Shown here: positions 33,598 through 42,825 of the stretch, one piece after another
Numbering within the stretch: the first letter of the stretch is position 1
Layout: every line of letters begins with the position of its first letter
Assembly: GCA_004557825.1 (NCBI GenBank)
Contig: SFFL01000007.1
Coordinates: forward strand, 1 to 64,000
DNA length: 64,000 bases
Direction of reading: 5' to 3'
DNA from: Bacteroidales bacterium
Lineage (GTDB): Bacteria; Bacteroidota; Bacteroidia; Bacteroidales; Muribaculaceae
Notes under the pieces: generated by a model
The model's database searches: none
Told to the model about the DNA's origin: nothing
The model's input: only the letters and a program-made list of their open reading frames with translations
Translations under genes and position numbers: made by a program

Positions 33598-33657
33598 GAG
33601 GCTGTATCAATAACTTTTTTCGTGCGAATGGGTTTTTGATACAGCCTCTTTTATTTT
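33598..33657 (+). terminator. Long-loop terminator after the GH88 remnant
   Basis: A perfect 13-bp stem (33598-33610 and 33636-33648) has a 25-nt loop and is followed by TTTTATTTT. It works for the plus strand and marks the end of the decayed locus. Confidence 0.7.
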
Positions 33658-33715
33658 GCTTTCTATTTTGACACAGCGCCCGGGTGGTGTTACCCTCCGG
33701 TGTGGCAGGGGTGAT

Positions 33716-35395
33716 TTAGGATTGGCTGGCGATGCGGTTGGCCATCTCTACTGCCACAGAGATGTGAGGGCAGATATGGTCGGCGCCGATGATGCGGTCG
33801 ATGCCGGCGTGCATGAGCGATTCGCGCACATTCTCTTTCACGCCCGAGAGCACCACGTGGATTCCTTCCTGGCGCGAGGAGGTGATAAGTGTTTCAAGAT
33901 TGTGGATGGCGGTGGAGTCGATGAAGGGCACTTTTCGCATACGTATGATACGTACTTTCGGTTTTTCGCCGATGGTGGTGCGCATAAGTTCGTCGAATTT
34001 AGTGGCCACGCCGAAGAAGAATGGACCGTTGATTTCGTAGACCTCGACTCCGGGGTGTATGTCGAGCACTTCATGGCGCGACAATTCCGTATCCTCGTCT
34101 ACTTCGAGCTGGCCGGAATAGGCTTTGATTTCAGTGTTCTCCATCACACGGCGCAGGAAGAGGATAACCGCGAGAATCAGACCGATTTCGATGGCGATGG
34201 TAAGGTCGAAGATTACCGTCAGGAAGAAGGTCACGGCCAGCACTGTGATGTCGCTCTTGGGGTTGCTGAAAATCGACCGGATGGTGCGCCAGCCGCTCAT
34301 ATTGTAGCTCACAACGATAAGCACGGCGGCCAGGCAGGCCATAGGTATGAGATTGATCAGCGGCATCAGGAAGAGGAAAATCAGCAGGAGCACCACGGCG
34401 TGAATCACACCGGCTACGGGGGTGCGACCGCCGTTGGAGATGTTGGTCATCGTACGGGCGATGGCGCCGGTGACAGGTATGCCTCCGAAAAATGGAACGG
34501 CCATATTGGCAATGCCCTGACCAATCAGCTCGGTGTTGGTGCGTGTGTGAGTGCCGGTGACACCGTCGGCCACGGTCGACGACAGCAGCGACTCGATGGC
34601 GCCGAGGATGGCGATGGTGAAGGCCGAGGGGAGCAGGAGGTTGATGGTGGCCATATCGAGCGTGAAGCTGTGAGGCTCGGGAATGTCGGTGGATAGAGAG
34701 CCGAAGCGGTCGCCGATTGTCTCGACGTGGAGTCCGGGAATCAGCGCTACAGCCAGGGTGACGAGGATGATGGCGATAAGTGCGCCGGGCAGGCGGCGGG
34801 AAATCTTCGGTGTGACTATGATGATGGCCAGCGATACCAGACCCACGCATAGGGTGGTGAGGTCGATGTTGCCGAAGTTAGTGATGTATGCAATCCATTT
34901 GGGGATGAATTCCGACGGCACATTGCGCAGGCCAAGCCCGAAGAAATCGTTGATCTGCGTGGAGAAGATTGTCAGGGCAATACCAGCTGTAAAGCCTACC
35001 ACAATGGGATAGGGGATGAACTTGATGATGGTGCCGAGTTTGAAGAACCCGAGGGCAACCAGAATCACACCGGCCATAAAGGTAGCTATTGCCAGCCCCT
35101 CCAGGCCGTAGGTGGCGATGATGTTGTAGATGATTACTATGAACGCACCGGTAGGGCCTCCGATCTGCACCGTGCAGCCGCCCAGGGCCGACACAAGAAA
35201 GCCGCCGATAATGGCGGTGATGAGGCCGATTGTGGGGCTTACACCGCTGGCGATACCAAAGGCGATAGCCAGAGGAAGAGCCACGATGCCTACTACTATA
35301 CCGGCCACGAGGTCGGCTCTGAATTTTTCAGAAGAATAATTGCGGAGAGATGAAAATAGTTTGGGCCGGAAGTCGACCTTACTGTAGAAATTCAT
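33716..35395 (-). CDS. SulP/SLC26-family anion transporter with STAS domain
   Basis: The 559-residue protein has the SulP transport core: RADLVAGIVVGIVALPLAIAFG at the N-terminus, GGPTGAFIVI on helix 3, and further helices to about residue 400. A cytoplasmic STAS domain covers about 430-550 (GPFFFGVATKFDEL, PFIDSTAIHNLETLI). Members exchange or import sulfate, bicarbonate or other anions. Bacterial relatives of this length are often annotated as sulfate permeases, but bicarbonate is equally possible. It is a single gene with a good promoter. No carbonic anhydrase or sulfate-assimilation gene lies beside it. Confidence 0.92.
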   Translation of the reverse strand: MNFYSKVDFRPKLFSSLRNYSSEKFRADLVAGIVVGIVALPLAIAFGIASGVSPTIGLITAIIGGFLVSALGGCTVQIGGPTGAFIVIIYNIIATYGLEGLAIATFMAGVILVALGFFKLGTIIKFIPYPIVVGFTAGIALTIFSTQINDFFGLGLRNVPSEFIPKWIAYITNFGNIDLTTLCVGLVSLAIIIVTPKISRRLPGALIAIILVTLAVALIPGLHVETIGDRFGSLSTDIPEPHSFTLDMATINLLLPSAFTIAILGAIESLLSSTVADGVTGTHTRTNTELIGQGIANMAVPFFGGIPVTGAIARTMTNISNGGRTPVAGVIHAVVLLLIFLFLMPLINLIPMACLAAVLIVVSYNMSGWRTIRSIFSNPKSDITVLAVTFFLTVIFDLTIAIEIGLILAVILFLRRVMENTEIKAYSGQLEVDEDTELSRHEVLDIHPGVEVYEINGPFFFGVATKFDELMRTTIGEKPKVRIIRMRKVPFIDSTAIHNLETLITSSRQEGIHVVLSGVKENVRESLMHAGIDRIIGADHICPHISVAVEMANRIASQS

Positions 35396-35494
35396 TTCTT
35401 TTTTTACCTAAATAATTGTACCTTAGAAAATTATAGTGTCTTCACAGACATATATCCATTGTCAGCACTGTGTGTGGGAAGTGTTAACAGGGTG

Positions 35495-35525
35495 CAAAAT
35501 TACGAAAAAAGTTTAAATCCGCAAA
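35495..35525 (-). promoter_or_regulatory. Bacteroidetes-type promoter of the SulP gene
   Basis: On the minus strand, TTTG (35522-35525), 19 bases, TAATTTTG (35495-35502). It lies 100 bases before the start codon. Confidence 0.75.
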
Positions 35526-35580
35526 AATCGCCGGCGACCGCTCCGGCAGAGAAATCAATAGTTGACCGGTGATCGGTAGG

Positions 35581-35646
35581 GTAGATGTATCCTATAATCG
35601 GCTGATTAGCCATTAGGTATATGTATTGTATAAACGGCTGATTAGC
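35581..35646 (+). repeat. Two imperfect 30-bp repeats at the rmuC 3' end
   Basis: 35581-35610 and 35617-35646 share GTA-ATGTAT and end in CGGCTGATTAGC. The second overlaps the rmuC stop codon at 35642-35644. Confidence 0.75.
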
Positions 35647-36943
35647 TCTCGGGGAGGCGGCGGGTGTTTTTGGCACCGAGGGCCTGGATTTTCCCGGCGA
35701 TGCTGAAGAAATTGCCTTTGCCGTCGGCAAGACGGTTGCGGCATTCGGAGTAAGATTTGCGTGTGGTTTCGAGGGAGCTTTCGATTTTGTCGAGCGACTC
35801 TACCACGAGTGAGAATTTGTCGAGCATCAATCCGGCCAGACGGCCAATTTCCTCGCTGTTGCGGTTGATGGAATCCTGCTTCCAGAGGCTGGAGAGCATT
35901 CTCAGCACCGATATAAGATGTGTAGGCGATACGATGAGCACGCGCTTGTCGTAGGCTTCCTGCCATAGCCCCGGTTCCAGCTGCATAGCAGCCATATATG
36001 CGCTTTCGTTGGGAATGAACATCAGCACGAAGTCGAGGCGCTTTTTGCCTACGACATCCTGGTAGCCCTTGGCGGCAAGTTCTGCTATATGCTGACGCAC
36101 CGACGCCACATGCTTGCGGCCGGCCTCGCGGCGTTTTTCCACATTTTCCGGCGAATCGTCGGCCGAATAATTCACGAAATCAATAAAGTCGGTGAGCGAA
36201 ACCTTCGAGTCGATGACCAGGCAACGGTCGTCGGGGTAATGCACCACCACATCGGCGCGGCCGGTGTGGCCGTCGGCGGTCTGGAGCACTTTCCCATCCT
36301 CATTGCGTGTGACCTGCACCTCAAAGTGCTGCCCTTTGATCAGACCTGACTTCTCAAGAAGTTGTTCCAGAATCATTTCGCCCCAGTCGCCCTGCACCTT
36401 AGAGTTGGAGCGGAGAGCGTTGGTGAGGTCGCGGGCCTCGCGACCAATCGACCGGTTCAGCTCAAAGAGTATCTGCAACTCCTTCTGCAGTGATGCGCGT
36501 TCCTTTGCATCGGTGCTGTATGTATCGCTGACAACCTTGCGGAAATTCTCGATGTTCTCTTTGAGAGGATTGAGAATGTCGCCAAGACGCTGATTGGAAG
36601 TCTCGTTGAATTGCTTGGTGGAATTATTAAGGATTTCCGTGGCAATATTTTTGAAACGCTCCTCTTGCTGCTGCACAATGGTTTTCATCTGCTCGCGGGA
36701 TTCCTCGATACGCTTTTCCATTGCCTCGATTTCGCGACTAAGAGCATCGTTGCGCGTGTGGAGTGCGGCGGCTTCGCTTTGCAGCTCAGCTTCACGGACA
36801 ACGGCCTGATTTTTCAGCTCGGATTCTCTCACGGTGGCCTGATTCCTGATTTGGGCTTCACTGCGCATAGCTTTCAGCATAAAGAGCGCTAAAACGATGC
36901 ATAAAAGAAACAGGACGGAAGTTAAAATAATAAGAAATGTCAT
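35642..36943 (-). CDS. rmuC: RmuC-family DNA recombination protein
   Basis: The 433-residue protein has an N-terminal membrane helix (MTFLIILTSVLFLLCIVLALF). A long coiled coil of about 90 residues follows (SEAQIRNQATVRESEL and on), then the RmuC nuclease-like core (GDWGEMILEQLLEKSGL, DGHTGRADVVVHYPDDRCLVIDSKVSL, VLIVSPTHLISVLRML). RmuC limits recombination at inverted repeats in E. coli. The restriction-endonuclease-like acidic residues (RADVV, IDSKV) are present. It is divergent from the RND efflux operon, with overlapping promoter regions. Confidence 0.93.
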   Translation of the reverse strand: MTFLIILTSVLFLLCIVLALFMLKAMRSEAQIRNQATVRESELKNQAVVREAELQSEAAALHTRNDALSREIEAMEKRIEESREQMKTIVQQQEERFKNIATEILNNSTKQFNETSNQRLGDILNPLKENIENFRKVVSDTYSTDAKERASLQKELQILFELNRSIGREARDLTNALRSNSKVQGDWGEMILEQLLEKSGLIKGQHFEVQVTRNEDGKVLQTADGHTGRADVVVHYPDDRCLVIDSKVSLTDFIDFVNYSADDSPENVEKRREAGRKHVASVRQHIAELAAKGYQDVVGKKRLDFVLMFIPNESAYMAAMQLEPGLWQEAYDKRVLIVSPTHLISVLRMLSSLWKQDSINRNSEEIGRLAGLMLDKFSLVVESLDKIESSLETTRKSYSECRNRLADGKGNFFSIAGKIQALGAKNTRRLPES

Positions 36944-36986
36944 AATGCAGCAGATGAATAAAGTGGAGGTTTTGGCTCCACGACTT

Positions 36987-37036
36987 CAAAGTTACGAATT
37001 TTTCTTAGAAAAATCGACAATAAATTTGTATCTTTG
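36987..37036. promoter_or_regulatory. Divergent -7 boxes between rmuC and the RND efflux operon
   Basis: TAACTTTG on the minus strand (36987-36994) and TATCTTTG on the plus strand (37029-37036) are 34 bases apart. Neither has a TTG at the ideal 19-20 base distance, so one or both may need an activator. Confidence 0.5.
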
Positions 37037-37120
37037 CAATTTAAATGCAACTGATTTGCATAAAGTAATTCATATTTTTGCACAATAATTTATTGAATTA
37101 CTCTAAAAATTTAGAAAGTA

Positions 37121-38281
37121 ATGGAGCAAACTAAAATAAATTTCGGTCTGAAAGAATGTCGATGGATGCGCAAAGTGGCTGCGGCAGGCGCCGCCGCGAT
37201 GTGTATGATGCTATTGCCGATGTGCTCGGGCCACAACGACGCTGAAAAGTATGAATCAGCTGCTGCAGATGAGGATAAGGATTTGATTCATCTGAGCCAG
37301 GAGCAAGTGAAAACCTTGGGAGTGCAGGCCATTGCGGTGCAGCCCGGTGAATTTTCCCGGGTGCTGAAGGTTTCGGGCGAGATTGCCGCGCAGCCCGGAT
37401 CGGAAGGAATCGTGTCGGCGCGTCAGAGCGGCATTGTGCATTTCCCGCACAATATAAAAGAAGGTATGATGGTGAGCGCCGGGCAGACCGTGGCGACGGT
37501 TTCGGCCGACGGTATGGCAGGTGGCAACCCGAATGAGGCTGCCCGTGTGGCTTACGATGCCGCCCGCCGCGAATTGGAGCGGCTGAAACCTCTGCACGAC
37601 GAGGGAATCGTGTCGACCCGTGATTACAATGCCGCGCTCCAGCGTGTGGAGGAGGCAAAGGTAGCGATGGGACGCGGTCCAAGGGCCAACGCTTCGGCCA
37701 CAGCTCCGGTGGCGGGCGTGATAACATCTATACAGGCTGTTGACGGGCAATATGTCGATGCCGGACAGGCTATCGCCACTGTTGGGTCTAACCGTTCGCT
37801 GTCGCTCCGTGCCGATGTTCCGGCCACCCGCTCGGCAGAATTAGGAGAAATCACCGGCGCACGATTCCGTCCGTCATATTCCGATGAATTAGTGGATTTA
37901 TCCGCTCCGATTGCCGCATCGGGCGCCACCGTGACGGCGCAGGCCGGCTATGTTCCCGTTTACTTTTCATTACCCGAATCGGTGCAAGGTATCGCCGGAA
38001 CATTTTGCGATGTGTATTTGCTCGGAACGCCGCGCGAAGGTGTGATTTCAGTGCCCGAGTCGGCAATCAGCGAGCAGCAGGGAAGATACTTTGTTTATCT
38101 TCTTCACTCGCCTGGTCATTTCCGGAAGCAGGCAGTGGAGCTTGGAGCCACCGACGGGGCGCGCCGCGAAATCCTGTCAGGTATAAAAAACGGGGATAAG
38201 GTAGTAACCGCCGGCACCACCTATGTGCGTCTCGCCGAATCGTCGGGCGCAGTGCCTGAAGGTCATTCACATAATCATTAA
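37121..38281 (+). CDS. RND efflux periplasmic adaptor lipoprotein (CusB/CzcB-like)
   Basis: The 386-residue adaptor has a lipoprotein signal with LLPMC (Cys36). Then come a barrel-sandwich segment (LGVQAIAVQPGEFSRVLKVSGEI, GIVHFPHNIKEGMMV), a short hairpin (DAARRELERLKPLHDEGIVSTRDYN), a beta barrel and a membrane-proximal domain. It ends in a His-rich tail, GHSHNH, which may bind metal. Adaptors connect the inner-membrane pump to the outer-membrane channel. It is the first gene of a three-gene set: the pump starts 13 bases later and the TolC gene overlaps the pump. No sensor-regulator pair adjoins. Confidence 0.92.
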   Translation: MEQTKINFGLKECRWMRKVAAAGAAAMCMMLLPMCSGHNDAEKYESAAADEDKDLIHLSQEQVKTLGVQAIAVQPGEFSRVLKVSGEIAAQPGSEGIVSARQSGIVHFPHNIKEGMMVSAGQTVATVSADGMAGGNPNEAARVAYDAARRELERLKPLHDEGIVSTRDYNAALQRVEEAKVAMGRGPRANASATAPVAGVITSIQAVDGQYVDAGQAIATVGSNRSLSLRADVPATRSAELGEITGARFRPSYSDELVDLSAPIAASGATVTAQAGYVPVYFSLPESVQGIAGTFCDVYLLGTPREGVISVPESAISEQQGRYFVYLLHSPGHFRKQAVELGATDGARREILSGIKNGDKVVTAGTTYVRLAESSGAVPEGHSHNH

Positions 38282-38294
38282 TGCGCGCTGAGAG

Positions 38295-41200
38295 ATGCTG
38301 AACAAGATAATACACTTTTCGCTGCTCAACAGGGTGGCTGTGCTGATAATCACCGGGTTGATTATCGTGGCCGGTTGCCTGGAGCTTACACGCGCTGAAA
38401 TTGATATTTTCCCCGACCTCGACGCACCCACTGTGGTGGTTATGACCGAAGCACCGGGCCTGGCTCCGGAGGAGGTGGAGCGCCTTGTCACATTCCCTGT
38501 GGAGACGGCTATGACCGGTGCATCGGGAGTGCGCCGCACACGTTCGGCCTCATCGACAGGTTTCTCTGTGGTCTGGGTGGAATTTGATTGGGATACTGAT
38601 ATTTACCGAGCCCGACAGACTGTTTCGGAGCGACTGGCTTCTGCGGAGTCGCAGCTTCCGCCGGGTGTCGGCACCCCCGTGATGGGTCCGCAGTCGTCGA
38701 TTCTTGGCGAAATACTTATCATAGGTTTCACTCCCGACAGCACTTCGGTGCGCGAAGTGCGCAAATGGGTCGACCGCGACATCACACGGCGACTGCTGGG
38801 CGTGAAAGGTGTGGCTCAGGTGTCGGTTATCGGTGGCGAGGAGACTGAAATGCAGGTACTCCTTTCGCCCGAAAAGATGAAGTTTTATGGCGTGAAGCTC
38901 GCCGATGTTACAGAAGCGCTCGAAGGGAGCAATGCCGATGCCGCCGGCAGTGTGATCTATTCGCGCGGCAATGAATACATTGTGAAAGGCGACATCGCCA
39001 CCAAATCGGTAGAGGATGTGGCGCTGCTGGCTGTTCCGGCGGCCAACGGCTCGATGGTGCGCCTTGCCGACATAGCCCGTGTGGAGTATGGCGGCAAAAA
39101 AACTCGGCTCGGCACAGCCTCCGTAAAAGGGGAGGAGTCGGTGCTCGTGACTGTGACGAAGCAACCGGGCGTCGGCACCATCCAACTCACCGAGGAACTG
39201 GAGCAAGCACTGGCCGACGCTGTAAAGAATCTGTCAGCCGATGTGAAGGTGTCGACCGACATTTTCCGGCAGGCTGATTTTATCGACAATTCCATAAGCA
39301 ACCTGCAGTCGGCGCTGCTCGAAGGGGCGCTGATGGTGATTATAGTGCTCTTTTTCTTCCTGATGAATTTGCGCACCACGCTCGTGTCGGTGATAGCGCT
39401 GCCTGTGTCGGTGATTGTGACAATTCTGATTCTCCGCGCGTTAGGACTGGCGGTGAACACAATGACATTGGGCGGTATCGCCATAGCCATCGGTTCGCTT
39501 GTCGACGATGCCATAGTGGATGTGGAGAACACTTACCGGCGGTTGCGTGAAAATATGTCGCTTCCACGCGACAGTCGTCAGCCGGTGCTGAAAGTGGTCT
39601 TTAAGGCGTCGACCGAAGTGCGCAAGCCCATCTTTAATTCCTCGCTGATAATAATTGCCGGATTCCTGCCGCTGTTTTTCCTCAGCGGAATGGAGGGCAG
39701 GATGCTGACGCCTCTGGGCATAGCGTTCATTGTGGCTTTGGCCGCATCTACGGTTGTGGCGCTGACGCTTACTCCGGTGCTATGCTCCTATCTGCTTGGC
39801 ACGGCCAAGGAGGACAAGGCGCTGTCGAAAGAACCGCGAATGACCCGTGCGATGAAGCGCGGCTACCGGCGTGCGCTCCAGTGGTGCCTGGCTCATCCGA
39901 AACCGTTGCTCTGGGGCACCGGCAGTATGTTTGCCGTGGCTGTGGCGCTGTTCTTTACCCTTGGCCGCGGCTTCTTGCCCGGATTCAACGAAGGGTCGCT
40001 CACCATCAATGTGTCTACTCTCCCCGGCATTTCGCTGGCGGAAAGCGACTCGGTGGGCAGGCTGGCTGAGAGGATTATCCTGTCGACGCCGGAAATCAAC
40101 ACAGTTGCCCGCAAGACCGGCCGCGCCGAGCTTGATGAGCATTCGCTCGGTGTGAATGTTTCGGAAATTGAGGCTCCCTACACTCTCAACGGCAGCCATT
40201 CGCGCCGCGAGATGGTGGCGGAACTCCGGCATAAACTGTCGCTGATTCCTGGCGCTAATATCGAAATCGGTCAGCCCATCTCGCACCGTCTCGACGCGAT
40301 GCTCTCGGGCACTGAGGCGCAGATTGCCATAAAGCTTTTCGGCACCGACCTGAACCTGCTGCACTCCACAGGCCGTGAAATTGGTGCGGTGATAAAGAGT
40401 GTGCCGGGGGTGGTGGATGTCAATATCGAGCAACAGACCGAGCGGCCTCAGATAGCCATAACTCCTCGCCGGGAGATGCTGGTGCGTTATGGCATACCGA
40501 TGAACCGTTTTGCCGAGCTGATAGATGTGGCACTTGCCGGGAAGGCAGTGTCGCAGGTGTTCGACGAAGGTTTCCCGCAAAACCTTACGGTGAAATATGA
40601 TCTCCCCGAAGATTTGTCGCCGGAGAGTCTGGCCGACCTCCCGGTGGATGCCGCAGAGGGTAAAGTGGCGCTGGGGCAGATAGCGGAAATCAGGTCGGTC
40701 ACCGGACCGAATACGGTTAACCGTGAGAACGCCAACCGGCGTCTGGTAATCTCTGCCAATGTCGACGGCCGCGACCTTCGTAGCACCGTCAATGAGATTT
40801 CGCAGCGTGTGGCGCAGGAGGTGAAATTGCCCCAGGGGTATTCGCTGCAATACAGCGGGCAGTTTGAGAGCGAGGCGGCTGCTTCGCGCACCCTGGCGCT
40901 GACGTCGCTCCTGGCCCTGCTGGTGATTTCGCTGCTGCTCTACGGCGAATTCCGCAGCGTGAAGGAGTCGCTTGTGATTCTGATAAATATGCCGCTGGCA
41001 ATGATTGGCGGCGTGTTGATTCTGGTGCTGACTCACAGCGAGCTGAACATCCCGGCCATTATCGGTTTCATTTCGCTGCTGGGCATCGCCACCCGCAACG
41101 GTATGCTGCTGATGTCACGTTACAATCATCTGCAGGCCGAAAATGTGGCGCTTCGCGAGCGGATAATGCAAGGGTCGGCCGACCGTCTGCTCCCGATTAT

Positions 41201-41396
41201 AATGACGGCATTGACTTCGGCGCTCGCCCTGATTCCGCTTGCTCTCCGAGGCACAGAGCCGGGAAATGAGATCCAAAGCCCTATGGCTGTGGTGATTCTC
41301 GGCGGACTTGTATCTTCCACGGTGCTTAACATTTTTGTGGTGCCGATTCTCTATGATTATATCTCGCGTGGCGAGAAAAAACATAATGATAAATGA
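38295..41396 (+). CDS. CusA/CzcA-family RND efflux pump
   Basis: The 1033-residue protein is a full-length heavy-metal-type RND pump with 12 expected helices and two large periplasmic loops. Typical motifs are the N-terminal DIFPDLDAPTVVVMTEAPGL with EEVERLVTFPVE, GMEGRMLTPLG before helix 5, and GSLVDDAIVDVENTYRRL in helix 4 with the acids that relay protons. The C-terminal repeat-half motif is GIATRNGMLLMSRYNHL. The family suggests export of divalent or monovalent metal ions, and the adaptor His tail agrees. I cannot confirm the ion from sequence. It overlaps the TolC-type gene by four bases (ATGA). Confidence 0.94.
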   Translation: MLNKIIHFSLLNRVAVLIITGLIIVAGCLELTRAEIDIFPDLDAPTVVVMTEAPGLAPEEVERLVTFPVETAMTGASGVRRTRSASSTGFSVVWVEFDWDTDIYRARQTVSERLASAESQLPPGVGTPVMGPQSSILGEILIIGFTPDSTSVREVRKWVDRDITRRLLGVKGVAQVSVIGGEETEMQVLLSPEKMKFYGVKLADVTEALEGSNADAAGSVIYSRGNEYIVKGDIATKSVEDVALLAVPAANGSMVRLADIARVEYGGKKTRLGTASVKGEESVLVTVTKQPGVGTIQLTEELEQALADAVKNLSADVKVSTDIFRQADFIDNSISNLQSALLEGALMVIIVLFFFLMNLRTTLVSVIALPVSVIVTILILRALGLAVNTMTLGGIAIAIGSLVDDAIVDVENTYRRLRENMSLPRDSRQPVLKVVFKASTEVRKPIFNSSLIIIAGFLPLFFLSGMEGRMLTPLGIAFIVALAASTVVALTLTPVLCSYLLGTAKEDKALSKEPRMTRAMKRGYRRALQWCLAHPKPLLWGTGSMFAVAVALFFTLGRGFLPGFNEGSLTINVSTLPGISLAESDSVGRLAERIILSTPEINTVARKTGRAELDEHSLGVNVSEIEAPYTLNGSHSRREMVAELRHKLSLIPGANIEIGQPISHRLDAMLSGTEAQIAIKLFGTDLNLLHSTGREIGAVIKSVPGVVDVNIEQQTERPQIAITPRREMLVRYGIPMNRFAELIDVALAGKAVSQVFDEGFPQNLTVKYDLPEDLSPESLADLPVDAAEGKVALGQIAEIRSVTGPNTVNRENANRRLVISANVDGRDLRSTVNEISQRVAQEVKLPQGYSLQYSGQFESEAAASRTLALTSLLALLVISLLLYGEFRSVKESLVILINMPLAMIGGVLILVLTHSELNIPAIIGFISLLGIATRNGMLLMSRYNHLQAENVALRERIMQGSADRLLPIIMTALTSALALIPLALRGTEPGNEIQSPMAVVILGGLVSSTVLNIFVVPILYDYISRGEKKHNDK

Positions 41397-42742
41397 GTAA
41401 TATCTTCAGATCCTTTACTATTCTAAGAACGAAACAACGACTCTCCGGTAAATCAATTATGCAGTTGTCTGCATTGGCTCTGGCGCTGATGCTCCCGGCA
41501 TTGCCGATGCAGGCCGACAATCTTTTCGATACGCTTGCTTCGCGGCTTTCCGGGGCAAGCACATCGCTTGATGCGGCTTCGGAATCGGTAAAGGGGCAGC
41601 AGGCTGCCGTGAGAGCCGAAGTTGCACCGGAGGATCCGGAGATTGAGATGGAGTATCTGTGGCCCCACGACAGGGGAGAAAAAAACCGTTGGTCGCTTGG
41701 CGTTTCGCAGAAACTCCCCGATTTCAGGCGCCGGGCAGCTGCCGGAAGGGTAGTGGCTGCGCTCGATTCTGCCGGAAGCGCACAGCGTCAGGCTCTGTCA
41801 GCTGATAACCTGTGGGAGGCAAGGAAGAAACTCATTGAATATATAGGAGTATATAAGGAGCATATCATTCTGCACGAAATCCACCAGAATTTCGACTCAC
41901 TGAGCACTGCATACGAACGTGCGTGGAAGCGCGGCGAGTCAACACTTCTCGACCTGAACAAGATTCGTATCGAACACGCACAGGCTTATTCGGCTGATTT
42001 TGAGGTAGACGGACGTATGGAAGCGTTGGAGCAGGAAATTATAGCGCTTTCGCGTGGCGCCATCAGTGCCGACGAACTCCGGCAACTTACGGAGTATCCC
42101 TATTTCCACATTACGCCTACGGCATCATCTTTCCCCAAGGGGCATCTTGTCGACCCCTCAGAGGAATGTGCGCATCCGGAAGATGAAGCGGAGTCGGCGC
42201 TGAACGTCGATCAGGAGACGCTCGACAAGGCCATCAAGCAGTCGCCGCAATACCTGTCGATGCTGGCAGCTCGCCGGGCAGCACAGGCACAGGTTGAACT
42301 GGCAGGTAAATCGCGTTTTCCATCCCTGAGCCTGGGCTATGTACACGCCTTTGAGGATGGTCACCATTTCAATGGAATCTCAGCCGGACTTACTCTGCCC
42401 GTTTGGTCGCGGTCGGCTGAGAAGTCGTCGGCTGTGGCAGATTTGCTTGCATTGGAAGCCGAAAACTCTACAGCGTTTGCCGAGCTGACAGCATCCGTGA
42501 AATCTGATTTACTGAAAGCCTCCGCGCTGAAGCAACGGCTTGATATGTTCGGCCCGGCGATAGTCTGCGCCGACAATCTGCGCCTGCTTCGGATGGCATT
42601 GAAAGGGGGCGAGATAACCCTTCTGAACTATCTCCAGGAAATATCATATTTCTCGCAAGCCACCCTTGAATACAATTCCGTTAATCTGGAATATGCCCTG
42701 ACAATGGCCTCCCTCCTCCGCTATTTCCCCTCCCTGAAATAG
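41393..42742 (+). CDS. TolC-family outer-membrane efflux channel
   Basis: The 449-residue protein is an outer-membrane factor. It is largely helical, with two internal halves typical of TolC (about 60-250 and 270-449) and ending in ALTMASLLRYFPSLK. The N-terminus before the hydrophobic stretch (LSALALALMLPALPMQA, cut near residue 38) is unusually long: about 22 polar residues precede it. A shorter start at the ATG near 41459 (MQLSALALALML) would give a normal signal peptide and is plausible. The four-base overlap with the pump gene favours 41393. Confidence 0.88.
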   Translation: MSNIFRSFTILRTKQRLSGKSIMQLSALALALMLPALPMQADNLFDTLASRLSGASTSLDAASESVKGQQAAVRAEVAPEDPEIEMEYLWPHDRGEKNRWSLGVSQKLPDFRRRAAAGRVVAALDSAGSAQRQALSADNLWEARKKLIEYIGVYKEHIILHEIHQNFDSLSTAYERAWKRGESTLLDLNKIRIEHAQAYSADFEVDGRMEALEQEIIALSRGAISADELRQLTEYPYFHITPTASSFPKGHLVDPSEECAHPEDEAESALNVDQETLDKAIKQSPQYLSMLAARRAAQAQVELAGKSRFPSLSLGYVHAFEDGHHFNGISAGLTLPVWSRSAEKSSAVADLLALEAENSTAFAELTASVKSDLLKASALKQRLDMFGPAIVCADNLRLLRMALKGGEITLLNYLQEISYFSQATLEYNSVNLEYALTMASLLRYFPSLK

Positions 42743-42825
42743 CAAGTTAGTTATGGTCGGCAAGTTGTTAATACTTAGAAAGTTGATAAAATTGTAGAAC
42801 CGAATAAATTATCTCTCGACTCCGT

